From Cystobasidium ongulense (taxonomy: Eukaryota > Basidiomycota > Cystobasidiomycetes > Cystobasidiales > Cystobasidiaceae): a stretch of 64,000 nt of DNA. The position numbers and the translations under genes were made by a program. Below, piece after piece: positions 33,209-46,102 of this stretch (positions are counted from its first letter, which is position 1; each line of letters begins with the position of its first letter). Below the pieces are notes generated by a model that had not been told where the DNA came from, searched no databases, and worked only from the letters and a program-made list of their open reading frames with translations. The stretch lies in the NCBI GenBank assembly GCA_022835595.1, contig BQUP01000001.1:3038001-3102000 (forward strand), written 5' to 3'.

Positions 33209-36200
33209 ATGGCGCACACAGACGACTACACTCTGCAGCGCTCGCCTTCCCTCATGTCTCGCTCATCAGGTGCATCGACACCGCCGCCGACAACGCCCTC
33301 GCTGTCCTCGTCCTCCTCGACACTGGCGTCCTCGACCTCGCACTCACACTTGCATCACTCGTCGCTCTCAAACACCATCGACGAGCATGGCATCAAGCTG
33401 CGCAGCGCAGGCTTACCTCGCTCAAACACTGCAAGAGCATATCTGTCCGGCACCCTCAATGGCCAACATGCTCCACCTGCCCCTACCGCAGCGCACGAGA
33501 AGGGGATGTTTGCATATCAATCCAAATACCTATCCAGAACAGCATCAATACAGTCGTTATCAAATGCCACTTCACCTCCTCTACCTCATCACTCCTCTAC
33601 AGCCTCAATATCCCACCATGCCTCAAACCCTTCTCTACCCCGCTTGCCCACGCTCCAAAGTATGAACAACATGAGATCAGGAACATCAACAGGGTCAGCA
33701 GCACCGTCTGATCTACCCTCCCTGAATGGCACTTCAAGAGCACAGAAGAGGACAACATGGGCTCCTGGGCACAGATTACCTGGATCAGCCTCCGTTTCTA
33801 GCGTAGATGATATAATGGGTAGATTCGGAGGTGGCAAAATCAATAGTCAAAACACCAACAGTCACGCCTCTTCTGGATCTGCAAGTCCACGCTCCGCAAC
33901 ACCTACTTTTGCATCTTCATCTATACCATCATCATACTCGAATTATGGAGGCACGAGGTCGACATCACCTACGAAGAATCAGACCTCAAGCTCATACGGT
34001 GCTACTTCCCCTCTATCGGCATCGGGTCTATCAAGTGCAAGTCAACCGAAGACTGAATACACTCCTGGCGTTTCATCTGCTACATCATGGAAGAGTAGTC
34101 TGGCAAGAACGTCTACCCAGAAGAGCGATAGTGAGAACGTCGCTCCTTTCCCTTCGAGTTCGCATACTGGTTCGGCTGTTGGACATGGCAGTTCCTCCTC
34201 CTCTTTCAATGGCGCATTGCCTTCTTCTACTTCTAGAAGATTCAATTCGACTCCTTCTTCGCCGGCTTCACATTCGACTTCCTCGTCTTACGCACCTTCT
34301 TCGCATGGAACTGCTCAGAGACCACTATCTCCCACTCTATACGGCACTTCATCCAACCTTCGAAGTATCACAACATCTCCTCCTCCGACATTACACACTG
34401 CGTCCTCCCATTTAACTCTATCGTCCACGCATGCTGCTCCACTAGAAAGCGAGATCATGAGATCATCAATATCAACTGGAGCTGGCAACGGCATGCCTAA
34501 TAGACCTAAATCCTCGTCTTTCCATCTTGGCTCTGTCGCCGATTTAGGTCATTCGTCTGTTGGCGTGCTCAGGAACTTTAGAGAATACGCGGTTCAGGAA
34601 GGACCGTCATCATCAACGTCATCGTCTGCAAATGTTTCTACTTCCGGCAGGGAATCGCCCTCCTCTGCTGGGTTAGGGAGGAAGTTTACTGTCTCTGGTG
34701 GAGGCGGAAGCTCAGCTTCAAGAACGCACCGCAGGACCCAAACTCTCCCTTCACTCGGTGATGTGGGAGCTTTAGCTACTTCAAACACAACCAGTAGGGA
34801 AAGGCAAAATAGTTTAGGAGATGCTAGTGCTGTGAATGGATACCCACGCTCGAAGTACGCAGGTCAGAATGGGACTAGACTGAACATGCATGGTTTGGAT
34901 CGTCTTTCTGAACGTAGTGATACTAGTCTCAACGACGACGACGATCCGTCCCAGTCTTCTGGACTTGGGCTAGGGCACCCAGACAACACGCCTAGATCGG
35001 CTCGTGTTGGACGACGAATGGCGTCTGATGCGGGAGAAGAGGAGACCGGTGCGATCGTTATTCCCGGTATCACTGTTGGGTCGGATAATGTAGCTGGGCT
35101 GAACGGAAGATTAAGATTAGCGAGACAACCTACTCAGACTAAGTATGGTACTCTGCCTTCAGTCACCGTCAAAGCTATGGAAGTTCAAAGACAATGCCTA
35201 CAAGCGTACGAATATCTATGCCATGTTTCAGAAGCTAAGGAATGGTTGGTCGCTTGCTTGTGGAATCATCCTCTTTCCCCCCAGCCGCAACACAGTAGTC
35301 ACAGTAGTCCAGAATTCAATATGCACTCTCCTTCTCCTAATATTGGGGCTGGAAATAGTCCGCTTATTAGTGATGGTGCTGGAGATGAAGAGGACCCGAG
35401 CGGACTATCTAATAAGAGTGTAGTAGAGCTAGAGGAAGCGCTAAGGAATGGTGTGGCTCTCGCTAGACTTGCGAGAGCCTTCATGGGAGAAAAAGCCGTC
35501 CCAAGGATCTTTACCGTGAGCTCATCGACGACTAATAATGTGTTCTTTTGAGACACGTCTCTGACGCTTCATTTTTAGGCTGCCCGTCCACGCTTCCGTC
35601 ACTCGGACAATATCAATTACTTCTTTAAATTCACGCAACATGTTGGACTACCGGAAATCTTCTGCTTTGAATTAACAGATCTATACGATGCTAAGAATCT
35701 ACCAAAGGTGATTTACTGCATTCATGCATTATCACATCTCCTAGCACGTAAAGGATTAGCAGATAGAATTAGTGATCATCTTTATAAAGTTGAATTCACG
35801 GATGAGGAGTTGAGAGCTAAACAAAAGGGACTAGATGCTGCTGGTGTAGCTATGCCTAGTTTCGGCAATATTGGTAAACAACTGGCTAAGGAGATCAACG
35901 AGGAACCTGAAGAAACAGAGGACGATGGTGGGTGGACATAATTCAAGTAATGCTTCGAAAGGTTCTGTCCTGACTGAATTGCTCGTGCAGTGCGAGAAAG
36001 GATGCTTCATGCTGCCTCGAGAGACGTCGCGAAACTTCAAGCTCTCATCAGAGGTAATCTCTGCCGGCGAGAATTCGAAGACAAGCAGAATCGGATACAG
36101 CGCGCTACGTTCTCATATGTTGCTCTGCAAGCGCAATGCAGAGGGAAGCTAGCTCATTCCAAAATCGCCCAGAAGATGGTAGAAAGGCAACGTGTGCTGC

Positions 36201-39200
36201 AATCTTCCACACGATTCGTCACTCAATTCCAAGCGCAAGCTAGAAAAACACTCGTACAACGAGCTTTCTACAGTCGAATTTCGCTGCTTGATCATCATGA
36301 CAATTCGATGGCTGGCCTGCAAGCTCTTGTTAGAGGAAGACTCGCTCGAGAACGATACAATAAACGCCTCTATGACCTCAGTGAATGTACTGAGTCCCTG
36401 GTCGGGCTGCAAGCTCATATAAGAGGTCAATTGGCACGCAAAGCACTACTCCATCGGGTGAGAAAGCTACGTTTGGCAGAAAAGCAAGTGTCAGGCTTCC
36501 AATCTGTGGTTAGAGGTGTACTGGCTCGCAAAGCTCAAGCTAAAGTAGCTCAAGATGTTGCAAAGGTCGAAGTGGTCCGTTCTGTTGGAAACGTTCAGGC
36601 TTTCGCTAGAGGTGCCCTCATGCGGAAAAGACAACAGCAGCAGTCGAAGGCTCTCGGCTTCGTCCTGCCGGATGTGGTTGGATTACAATCGCAGACGAGA
36701 GGATTTGTTGCTCGGAAGAGGTATTGGACTTGGTACACGCACCTTCACTCTTCGAATGAACAAGCTACTCGCCTTCAAGCACTTCTGAAAGGCGCCATGG
36801 TCAGAAAAAACCTGTACTACAAGCTTGCTCACTACTACCACAACATGGACAAGGTTGTCAGAGTGCAAGCGTTGTTCCGCAAGAAGCAACAGCTAGATTC
36901 ATATAGACAGCTTATGAAGGGTACCAACGTGCCTATCGCTACCATCAAGAACTTCATTCACCTTCTCGCAGATAATGATAATGACTACCGTGAAGAAGTC
37001 GAAGTCGAACATCTGAAAAAGACAGTCATTACAAAGATCAGAGCCAATCAAGCGCTGGAAGCAGATGTTTCTGATCTTGACATCAAAATCGCACTCCTTG
37101 TCAAGAACAAAATGACCCTTGACGATATTGAAAGGACTCGAAGACAAAATGGCACAATTGGCCAGAAGCAGCGCAACTCCGTTCTCGCTGCTGCGAAAGA
37201 TCCTTTTGCTTTAGCTTCAATGGACAAAGCGACTTTGCGGAAGTTAGAACTATATCAGCAAATGTTCTACCTTCTACAAACGAAACCTGACTATCTTGCT
37301 CGACTTTTCTTCCGTTTATCACGCATTGAAATGGGCGACAGAGCTCGGAAGGCAGTCGAGGGCGTCGTCTTGACACTTTTTGGGTACGCTCAGAATAGCA
37401 GAGAAGAGTTCCTGTTGCTCAAGCTGTTCCAACGGTCAATCCACGAGGAGGTAATGGGGATTTCGAGTCTGCAAGAATTCGTCAAGGGTGATTTCGTCTT
37501 CATCAAGCTGGTCGTTCAGTACGGAAGAGGAACGAAAGAACGGAAATTTTTGCAAGATACTCTAGGTCCGCTTGTTCAGGAAATCGTGGAAGAAGGTGAA
37601 CTAGACCTTGAAACAGATCCTTTGGCTATTTATCGTGCCTGCATCGCGAAAGAGGAGATGGAACACGGCCTGGTCAGTCAACGCCCTATTGAAGGTGTCA
37701 ATCACCAGAAAGCACTCGAAGACCCAGAAGTCCGAACGATATTCATCCGACGTGAGTCATCTTTCACTTTAGCTTACGACCGTAGGAGGTTTCATCGACT
37801 GATTATATGTCTTGCTATGCTGTGTTTACAGACTTGCAACTTTTACGAGCGAAGACGGATAGATTCCTTTCTGGAATATTCTCTTCAACACCTCGAATGC
37901 CATTTGGAATGCGATATATCGCTCGCGAAATCTTCAGAGCGCTTGAGATCAAGTTCGTTGACGAAAGTAAAGAGGCCCTAATCCGGGTAGTCGGTCATTT
38001 CCTTTATTACCGTTACATTAACCCAGCTATTGTGTGAGTCATTGAGGCGCACTCCGACAGGCCCCCCACTGAGAACCCTGAAGCTGACAAACTTATTCTT
38101 AGCGCACCGGAAGGCTTCGATGTCGTTTCCTCGACAGTCGGGCCAGCGCAGCGCAAGAACTTAGCGGCCATCTCAAAGATGCTCAACCAAGTCTCTGTTG
38201 GACGACAATTTGCTGAAGAGAATCCATACCTTTCACCACTAAACGAATATGTCACATATGGCTCAGAACGATTCCGAAACTGGTTCTTTTCCGTACTGGA
38301 TGTGCCGGACGCTGAAACCCAATTCAGTGCCGACGAATATCTGGATCACTCTCTACCACACAAGCCCATTATTTATATCTCGCCCAACGAGATATACTCC
38401 ATGCATTCCCTCGTCCTGCAGAATCTAGATGCTATAGCAGACACAAACCGCGATCCATTACGAGTGCTTCTTGGCGAACTCGGCGGAGCACCATTACCCG
38501 CATCCGCAGAACTAGATCAAGCTCGCGCTGGAGAGATCGCAATGACGCTCAAGGGCAAATTCGAAGATATCGATGACCCTCAATCGGAAGAAAAGGCACT
38601 GTTCACTGCAACCAAGCGATATGTGGTGTATCTACTTAAGGTTCAGCCTGGTCGCAGTCTCATGGAGATACTCATCGACGAAGTTACACCGTTCCACGAG
38701 GAAGCATGGCTTATGGTCATCAACGAAGAGTTGGCTACCAGCCATGCCAACGCCGAACGACGACAGCACAACTCGCCGGTGTTGGGTTCGACTGTAGAGG
38801 ATGTTAGAAAGTGAGGCTTGCAAGGTTTCATTGCTGCGGACCTTATTTGCTGACCATTTGTCCGTTCAGTCTTAATTTCCGTCAATTGAAAGCCCGTTGC
38901 TTGGAGAACATGCTTGCACTCGAGAAGTATGGCAGAGTTCAACGTGGCGATAACTTTCAAGACATTCTCAATGCCATTGCTCAGGATATCCGGAATAAGC
39001 ACCGCAAGCGGATCGTTCGACAACGCGAAATACAAAGTATGGAAGGCACAATAGTCAATCTTGACGAAAAGCACAAGTACCTCGAGCAGCAGCTGGCTGC
39101 ATTTAGATCGTTCGTCGATTCTACAAAGACCACAATTCAGAAGAAAGGAAAGCGTCGTCTTGTTATACCTTTCACGTCACAATATTTCCATAATCGCGAA

Positions 39201-39652
39201 CTTGCCAGAACTGGCAAAGTACCTAAATTCGGCTCTTACAAATACACGGCAAAGAGTCTTGCAGACAAGGGGATTCTGCTATCGATTGAAGGCTTTTCTC
39301 CGCGACAATATGATAATATCAGCTTGACGATCTCGAGTGATGAGGTCGGCGTGTTCATCGTTGAAGCAAGCATGATGGGCTTATCAGGTGGACACGATCC
39401 CGTTGAGCTCAGTATGGACGAACTTGTGAGTATGCTTGGCTTCTTAAGAATTATTATCTGTTCTGACGGCTCTACGTCAATCAGCTGCAAGCTCAATTCA
39501 ACGGTGTCCAAGTCTTGAATCTTGGAGGCATGGCCAAATGTAACCTCAATCTGCTGCTGTCACTAATCAACAAGAAGTAAGTTGGGCTTCTTGACTAGCC
39601 CGCTACGACTTGCCACTGATAGTATATTTACTTTTTCAGATTTTATTCCTAA
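33209..39652 (+). CDS. IQGAP-family scaffold (Rng2/Iqg1 homolog)
   Basis: A cytokinetic-ring scaffold that binds actin and calmodulin. Eight exons (33209-35515, 35579-35927, 35991-37751, 37832-38033, 38103-38810, 38870-39425, 39485-39576, 39640-39652) give 1,995 residues. Residues 1 to about 640 are Ser/Thr/Pro-rich and disordered. A calponin-homology domain follows (EAKEWLVACLW, ELEEALRNGVALARLARAFM, NINYFFKFTQHVGLPEIFCF, IYCIHALSHLLARKGLA). About ten IQ motifs come next (LQALVRGRLARERYN, LQAHIRGQLARKALL and so on). The RasGAP-related domain has MPFGMRYIAREIFRALEIKF and FLYYRYINPAIVAPEGFD. The RasGAP C-terminal domain includes YFHNRELARTGKVPKFGSYK. The ATG at 33209 is chosen because the frame upstream has only a GTG. 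All phases match. Confidence 0.95.
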
Positions 39653-39868
39653 ATCCGCTGAGCTTGTCAATATACGCCAAATTGTATCAGTCAGTCGACT
39701 GCCGCCTTCTCGCTCATTGTGACCAAGCTGATGCGGGTCCTATAGGTCTTTCTTCGCTTTCATAGCCGCAATGTGATTATCCCGGCTTGTTGTACATTTG
39801 CTACTGGAGGCATGTCCCCAGACTTGCTTATGATAGGTTCCCTACTGTACAAATAGCAAGTGGTACAA

Positions 39869-40732
39869 CTACTTCCTGCTTTTCTTACCACCCTTCTTGG
39901 CAGGCGTGGGTATCGGGCTTGCTGTCTGCGCGGGCTGAGCATTTCGAATAGCGCCCTGGACACCGGACAGATACTTGTCGGATCGTCGAATATAGTAGAG
40001 CTTCTCTCGTCTGGCAAGAGTGAAGCATGTCAGCAGAAGGACTACCGACTGGTCTAGTGTCAAAAGATTGCACACCTGAAGCCTTCATTCCTTCTTAGCA
40101 CCTTGATATCCTTTATCCATGGGCTATTAACATCGAAACGGACCTCGGTACCTGTACCAGGCTTTCCTACGTTCGCTCGAACTCTGAAAGCGTCGTCCAC
40201 ACCATAATGTCTTCTCTTGACAGCCATCAATACACCTGCAAACGCAGAAGTCGAATTGCTGGTTGCTGGAGTAGCTCCACCGCTATGCGTTTCCACGGAA
40301 ATTATCGAACCAGTAGGAATACGCTCTGGCGAGTTCTTGCGGAAGAAGTTGCGGAACGAGGCAGTGGAGGGAAGGATAAGTGCTTGATTCGTGCGGTCCA
40401 TCACAGAGTAAGGCTGCTCTTTTTGCTTGGGTTGTATGGCTTGAGTTGGGAAGGTGACAGAGTCTGAGAACGGATAGGCTACAGTATGCAAACCACATGG
40501 GATCAGCTGGTGCATAAAGATGAGTATACCATGACTGCGTACATTGTGCTTGGCCAGATGTAGCTGCTGCTGTGGCCTCTACGCCTTCACCAGCTCCAAC
40601 TTTCTCTGCCTGTGTCGAATTCCATCGACGCTGCAGTGCAGGCGAAACGGCGCTCTGGCAGCCGCACTGCGCCTGGCGTTGCGCAAGTCCCTGTAACAGC
40701 CGGTTTGACGCTCTTACACTGGACTGTGCCAT
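39869..40732 (-). CDS. IMG1: Mitochondrial ribosomal protein bL19m (Img1)
   Basis: A large-subunit mitoribosomal protein. The N-terminus MAQSSVRASNRLLQGLAQRQ and LQRRWNSTQ look like a mitochondrial presequence. After an intron come RNFFRKNSPERIPTGSIISV and FAGVLMAVKRRHYGVDDAF, then VRANVGKPGTGTEVRFDVNS and PWIKDIKVLRR, the L19 fold in the usual order. A last exon encodes a basic tail ending KKGGKKSRK. The first intron joins GQAQ to SYPFSDSVTFPTQ in frame. The gene converges with the IQGAP gene, leaving 216 bp between the stops. Confidence 0.9.
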
Positions 40733-41014
40733 TTTGAATTGATGTCTAAACAAGCAGGGTGTGGTCGCACACTTTCTCGTCAGGTCGTATTTCCCGATCA
40801 GCATTGTGGCAGCGAAGCACATCGTATACGATAGATAGACAGTATCGCTATGCTCGAGTATAGCGAAAGCTTAGGCATCCGTCGACTGTGAGATCCTGTC
40901 AGATTCATGCACGACCATAGCTCGCTTTGGCCTTTGCTTTACATTCCCAAACATAGGAAGTCTACTTGATACACAGAAGTCGCACTACTTGGACCACGAC
41001 CATCACTTTCATAT

Positions 41015-42328
41015 CTATCCAGAGCCGGAAGCAGATAGCATAGCCTGGTGACTGGCTTGCGTTGCTGCGAGGCGATTCCTCTTCTTTTCAGCTTCTGCCT
41101 CCTTCTCCTTCTCGATTTCGGTAACGACGTCTTCAATCTCTTTGAGTGTCAATGTCTGTGGAGATAGAGGGGGTCGCGTCAGTCGCTTATTCATCTATAT
41201 GAGATATCAGGGCTAGCGCATGCGACTACTCACCCTAACCTGTCCATGGCCGCTCATCACCGCCAAGTCGATGTTCTTCGCGCCTGTCTGTACCACTTCT
41301 AGGAGACTCTTGACTGCCAATTTGATGGTGTCTGCCTCTGAAGCTTCATCCTTGTAGTTTTTCTCGAGGAACTCGCGTACTGTTTTGCTTGAGCGACCGA
41401 TAGCATTGGCCTGTGGGTGGCGAAGGAGTGTATATTCGAGGCAGTGAAGCGGGCCGCCAAGGAAGGAGTCAGACAGTAAAGAAGAACGGAGGGAACAAAC
41501 ATATGTCAGGTCTATTATATGAGAACTCCGTCTCGTCTGATCCTACTCACCTTCCATGATGAGAAGATACCGCTGGGCTCGGTAAGGTACAGTCTTGGAA
41601 TTGTCTCATTCGCGTCGAAGCCAATGAGAAGAGTCGCTACACCAAACGGTCTAACACCACCAGATTGAGTGTACTTCTGTTGGACTCCTGCAATGTGCCG
41701 CGTAATGTATTCGATCGTTACTGGGTCCTCGACGGTCAAGCGGTGTGATTGACATTCTATGCGAGCTTTGTCAATGAGAATACGGGCGTCTGCGTTGAGG
41801 CCTGAAGTGTAGAGTGAAGAGAAGGATTGGATCAGTACACTTGCCTATGTCAAGCTAGGTTGATGTCCCATCTCGCTTCGATGACGCCGAGCTACGCGCA
41901 ACCCTCCTCACCTGCAAAGGCACAGCAGACATGCTCATCCAGCATTGCAATCTTCTTGACAGTGCGTGGATCCTGGAGTTGCAGCAAGGACTTCTTCTCT
42001 ACTCCTAGAACGACTGTATCCTTGCCCTTGACGCCGACCTGTTGCCCATTCATATGGACTCGTAAGCTTCACACTTCGACAGCAAGTGCAGTCATCTGAA
42101 AAGCACATACGGCGCAAGTACCCTTCTTGACAGCTTCCATAGCATATTCGACCTGTGGATGACCAGCTGGTGAGCAACTGCGTCGCTTGATGTCCCCAAT
42201 ACACTATCTCACCTGGAACAACTGCCCCGTGGGCGAGAAGACCGTCAAGGCTGCATGGGCAAGAGAGGTCAGTCGATGCATTCAAGGCAGCGTTGGCATC
42301 ACACACCTCTATCGTATGAGCGAGACAT
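41015..42328 (-). CDS. PRE6: 20S proteasome subunit alpha-4 (PSMA7/Pre6)
   Basis: An alpha-ring subunit of the 20S proteasome. The N-terminus [20 protein letters not shown] is the alpha-type gate motif. It is followed by [11 protein letters not shown]-type and [17 protein letters not shown] exons, [40 protein letters not shown] and [19 protein letters not shown]. The tail is [20 protein letters not shown]. This alpha-4 rather than alpha-2 pattern is clear from [12 protein letters not shown] and the Lys/Glu-rich C-terminus. At least six introns are present. The 473 bp upstream of 42328 separate it from the 3' end of the PKA gene. Confidence 0.93.
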
Positions 42329-42801
42329 AGTGTCGTGTGTCTTGCTGCTGTGTCAATGTTGGTGCAATGGCAGAGTGCAGCCGACGAGCAAGGCGAGCAA
42401 TGGCGACGTGACCGCAGCACAGATGATACGCAAGTCAGCTTTGCAAACCAAGTAAAACAGTGATAAACAGTCGAATCTATGCATTCCTCTGTCATTCCCA
42501 TCAACTACGCTCCACTTTCTGTTTTACACAAATAAACTCCCTTGCTGCATTTGAAAAGCAAGGGTATCCCTATCATTCTATTATTCCAGATAGACTAACA
42601 CAAGCCAGCAGTTCCACTGATCCGCTTTGTTACTTTCACTGAGTCTGCACTTTTTGAATCACCACACTTACAAGAATAGATCGAAGAAAGCTTTTGCTTT
42701 GGGTATTTTGTATATGTATATAAGTCTGTCGTCCCTGAAAGAAGCAGAAGACGAGCTTCGTACAATGACAGGTGGTATCCTCTTGGATGAAGAGGAGATT
42801 T
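42329..42801. promoter_or_regulatory. Promoter of alpha-4 subunit gene / 3' side of PKA gene
   Basis: 473 bp with no supported gene. It should contain the alpha-4 promoter and the PKA terminator. I see no clear motif. Confidence 0.4.
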
Positions 42802-45173
42802 CTAAAAGTTCACGAACATGTGCTCGTACGGATCGGGTTCTTCAATGACCACCATGCCTTTCGCTTTCGCGAGACCCGGTAGTGTCTCCAGCGGTATAGC
42901 AGGATACCGTTCAAAATTTTGCGAGTCTGAAGTCGACTTGATTCGAGGCACGATAGGAGCTGGTATCGACCTTCTCTCCACAGCAACCCAGTCAACACCT
43001 TCGAACCATTGGTGGTTCTTAACATCGCTTGCTCCACCCCGTAAATTGCCAAGTCGCTTGCTGCGGTCGGAAGAGAGCAGTCGCCGGATTAAATCTCGAG
43101 CTACTGGATCTACGTGAGGGGGGAAGGCAAAGTTGCCTGCTAGGATCTTTTCGTAAATGCCCCATGGCGATTCATCAAAGAAGGGTGGCTGCGATAGAAA
43201 AAGTCAAGTCAGACACACCTATGCGGGATAGCGAATTGTAAAAGAGTGCCTTACATATCCGCAAAGCATTTCAAACAGCAGAACACCGAATGCCCACCAG
43301 TCAGCGGCCTTTCCATGGCCAGCCGAGTTGATGATCTCCGGAGCTAGATACTCTGGAGTACCACAAAGCGTAAATGTTCTATCAGGAACATACTTCGCAA
43401 ATCCAAAGTCTGTGACTTTGAGGTATCCATGTGAATCGAGGAGTAAATTTTCAGGTTTCAAATCTCGATAGATGAGGTTGCGATTGTGAAGGTATTCTAG
43501 AACTAGGATGATGTTGGCTGCGTAGAAGCGTGTGACATCGCCAGAGAAGCGGACTGCTCGGCGGAGATGAGAGAACAGCTCTCCACCTTGAACAAACTCG
43601 AGGAGCATGTAAATATTCAAGTTATCTTGGAACGTACAGAAGAGGTTGACTATGCCTGTATGGTCAACCGCTCCAAGGATAGACCGTTCGCAGCTGATGT
43701 GCTCGACTTGTTTCAGACGGACTACTTCAGCCTTTGCTAAAACTTTCATTGCAAAGTAATGGGGCATCCCGGCACTGAGACCTGCGACTGACGAGGCTCG
43801 CGGATGCAGTCTTACGAGAAGCACTCTTCCAAATGTTCCAGTACCTAGTAGAAATCGTTGATGTCAGCTTATGAAGGGTTCGCTAGCTATAGAGGGACAG
43901 TCGTCAACGCACCTAGCGTATCAAGCATTTCGAAATCGCCAAGATCTAGACCATAGTCTGTGCCTTTCCTTGTCTGGTTCATGATTTCATCAACGATAGC
44001 TTGGTAATTTTGCGTAGTTGCATATTGGCCCTGATGCGCTGGGCTCCCAGCAGAGGCGCCGGCTTTGGTTGGATCTACGTAGCTCGCTCCTGGAGAAGGC
44101 ACGTTTGCATATGACATGTGAGCTGATCCCGGTGCGGATGTTGTACCAGGCTGAGACCAACCTTGAGTAGGTATTCTGTGTGGAGCAGGTGAGGGCATAG
44201 ATTCGTTCATGGGCGTAGAGTATTGTGCAGATGATGATGTAGGGTGGTGGCTGGAGGACGCTAAGGGTGCGCCGCTTACAAAAGTACCATCCATCATATC
44301 GTCCGATCTGCGGTGACTAGTCGGAGAAGCTGATGCTCCGCTGTGGTAGCTTGATCCGCCTGCACTTTGGCCTGCAATTGAGCGACGATGGTGTTGAGAT
44401 AGAGCAAAGGGTGCATTGCCGGCATACGCTTGCGAGTGTGCTGTAGAGGGTGGATGATAGACAGCTGACGAGGCAGAGGAAGAGTACTGAACCGGATGCG
44501 AGGAAGCAGAGGCTTGATATCCGTAGGGTTGTGTATAGTAAGGTTGCCCTGATGAAGAAGAGTGGGGCTGTGGCGCATGATGGTGAGCAGGCGAGGCGTG
44601 CTGCGGGCGCGAGGAAGAAGAGTACGATCCGTAGCCTGGTCCCTGCACATGCACTCCTAGTCCCTGAGCTGATCCAGCACTGCTTGGAACTGCCGATCCA
44701 GGTTCGCCCTCGTTGTAAATCACGTAGCTGCCGCCAGCAACGCTGTTGCCGTCGTAGGAGGAGCCGACGGAACCTCCAGAGAAGCCAGACGTTGTACTAC
44801 CAGAATGAGAAGCAATGCGGTAGTTGGAGGATGGGTTTGACGGCGATGGGTTGGGAGGCTGCGAGTCTGAGAAGATGCGTCCTGCAGGATGATTAGCGGA
44901 CCGAGGTTGCTGATGAATCCTGGACGAGGACGACGACGGTGCAGGATAGCTCGACGGATGAGAGTCATAGTCTGCCTGCTGCATCATGGCGGCCATGCTG
45001 TTGGCAGCTCCAGTGCTCGATGGCGCTACTCCAGAGGTCGTGGCGGCGATGAACGAGGACGAGTCTCTGGTCGAGGGCGAGTGGGTGGACTTTGCCGGGG
45101 GAGCGGCAGAGTAGGCTCCTGCAATGTGCTCTGGGGATCGTGGCCTCTTGGACGGCGAGGCAGCTGCTGCCAT
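42802..45173 (-). CDS. cAMP-dependent protein kinase catalytic subunit
   Basis: The Ser/Thr kinase of the cAMP pathway, controlled by a Bcy1-type regulatory subunit. The first 400 residues are a low-complexity Ser/Pro/Tyr/His tail, common in basidiomycete PKAs. The kinase starts with [11 protein letters not shown] and, after an intron, [12 protein letters not shown]. Other landmarks are [37 protein letters not shown], the activation loop [20 protein letters not shown] with its phosphothreonine, and [12 protein letters not shown]. The C-terminal tail is [38 protein letters not shown] and the closing FxxF motif (HMFVNF), which tells PKA from other AGC kinases. The animal tryptophan in RTWTL is phenylalanine here. 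The number of introns between 43000 and 43920 is small, and all junctions keep frame. Confidence 0.95.
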
Positions 45174-46102
45174 TTGCAGGCTGGCGGTATGGTTATGCTG
45201 TTCTTGCTGTCCTGAGAGGTTGGTTGACTTGAGATTAATTGATGGCGCTCTTGACGCTAGGCCAAGGTGTTGATGGCAGCTATCAGGCTAGTACGAACGG
45301 GACAGAACTCTGTAGATGCAGCACGATGTTGTCTGCTATGGCGGATGTTGTCGACCCTGCACCTTTGCTACGCGCGAGTGGACGGATTGTCCACGAGAGA
45401 AGCAACCAGCGATGGCTGGATAGACGACGAGCAAGAGCGACGGAGACTCTTCTCACCTCAAAGCTTTGGCCGTGTTTGCGCCTGCTTTGGGTCATCCATC
45501 ACGCCGTCGTCGTAAAAGTGCAATCATTCAAAGGCGAGAAGCAAGAAGGCCGCTGCATCGTCGCCGGCCGCCTTTTGAGCAGTGCGGATGAGGGATGGGC
45601 AGATGAAAAGCAGGGAAACCTCAATAGGAACGGGCGTGCATTGCGTGTTCAAAGCATCCATCGTCTGCGTGTCTGCGACTCTTAATTCATAGCTAAGCTC
45701 GTCTGGCTGTTCCGCCGCTTGTGTGTCACTTCCCAGCTATTATTCTCTGGCCCGCCTTGAACATCCAGAAGACGGCAGAACTCTAAACGGATCACTGGCT
45801 GCTTTCTTCTGGCTCGTCCGGATGGAACGGCTAGTGAAGCTCCGGCCGAGGTATCTTGGTGGTTGTATCACACATGTCGCATCCATCAACCCTTCATGCC
45901 TATGCAGACCTCGTCTCACCCAAGAGTCCAGTACGTATCTTGAACAGTACCGCCACACAGCACAGGCACGTGCCGAATGAGCGACGCAGATTGTAGGCGA
46001 TATTCTTCGCCAGCCTAGCTTGAAGGCAGCTGTGTTGATTGTGAAATAAGCGAACGTAGCACAGTGATGACAGCGTAGCACCTTCTGATGAGGCTTCGAT
46101 GA
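45174..46102. promoter_or_regulatory. Upstream region of PKA gene
   Basis: About 930 bp between the PKA start and the 3' end of the CHY gene. A plus-strand frame of 148 codons crosses it but has no motif or codon pattern that I trust. The PKA promoter should lie here. Confidence 0.4.

Noticed and set aside
33270-34415. Other-frame open frames inside the IQGAP N-terminus
   Set aside because: They are shadows produced by the Ser/Thr/Pro-rich codon usage of the real frame.
17129-42328. A proteasome gene cluster
   Set aside because: Alpha-2 and alpha-4 lie 23 kb apart with unrelated genes between; this is coincidence of two housekeeping genes in one window.
45239-45685. Plus-strand open frame of 148 codons upstream of PKA
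   Set aside because: No motif, no plausible splice partners, and it lies where the PKA promoter must be.
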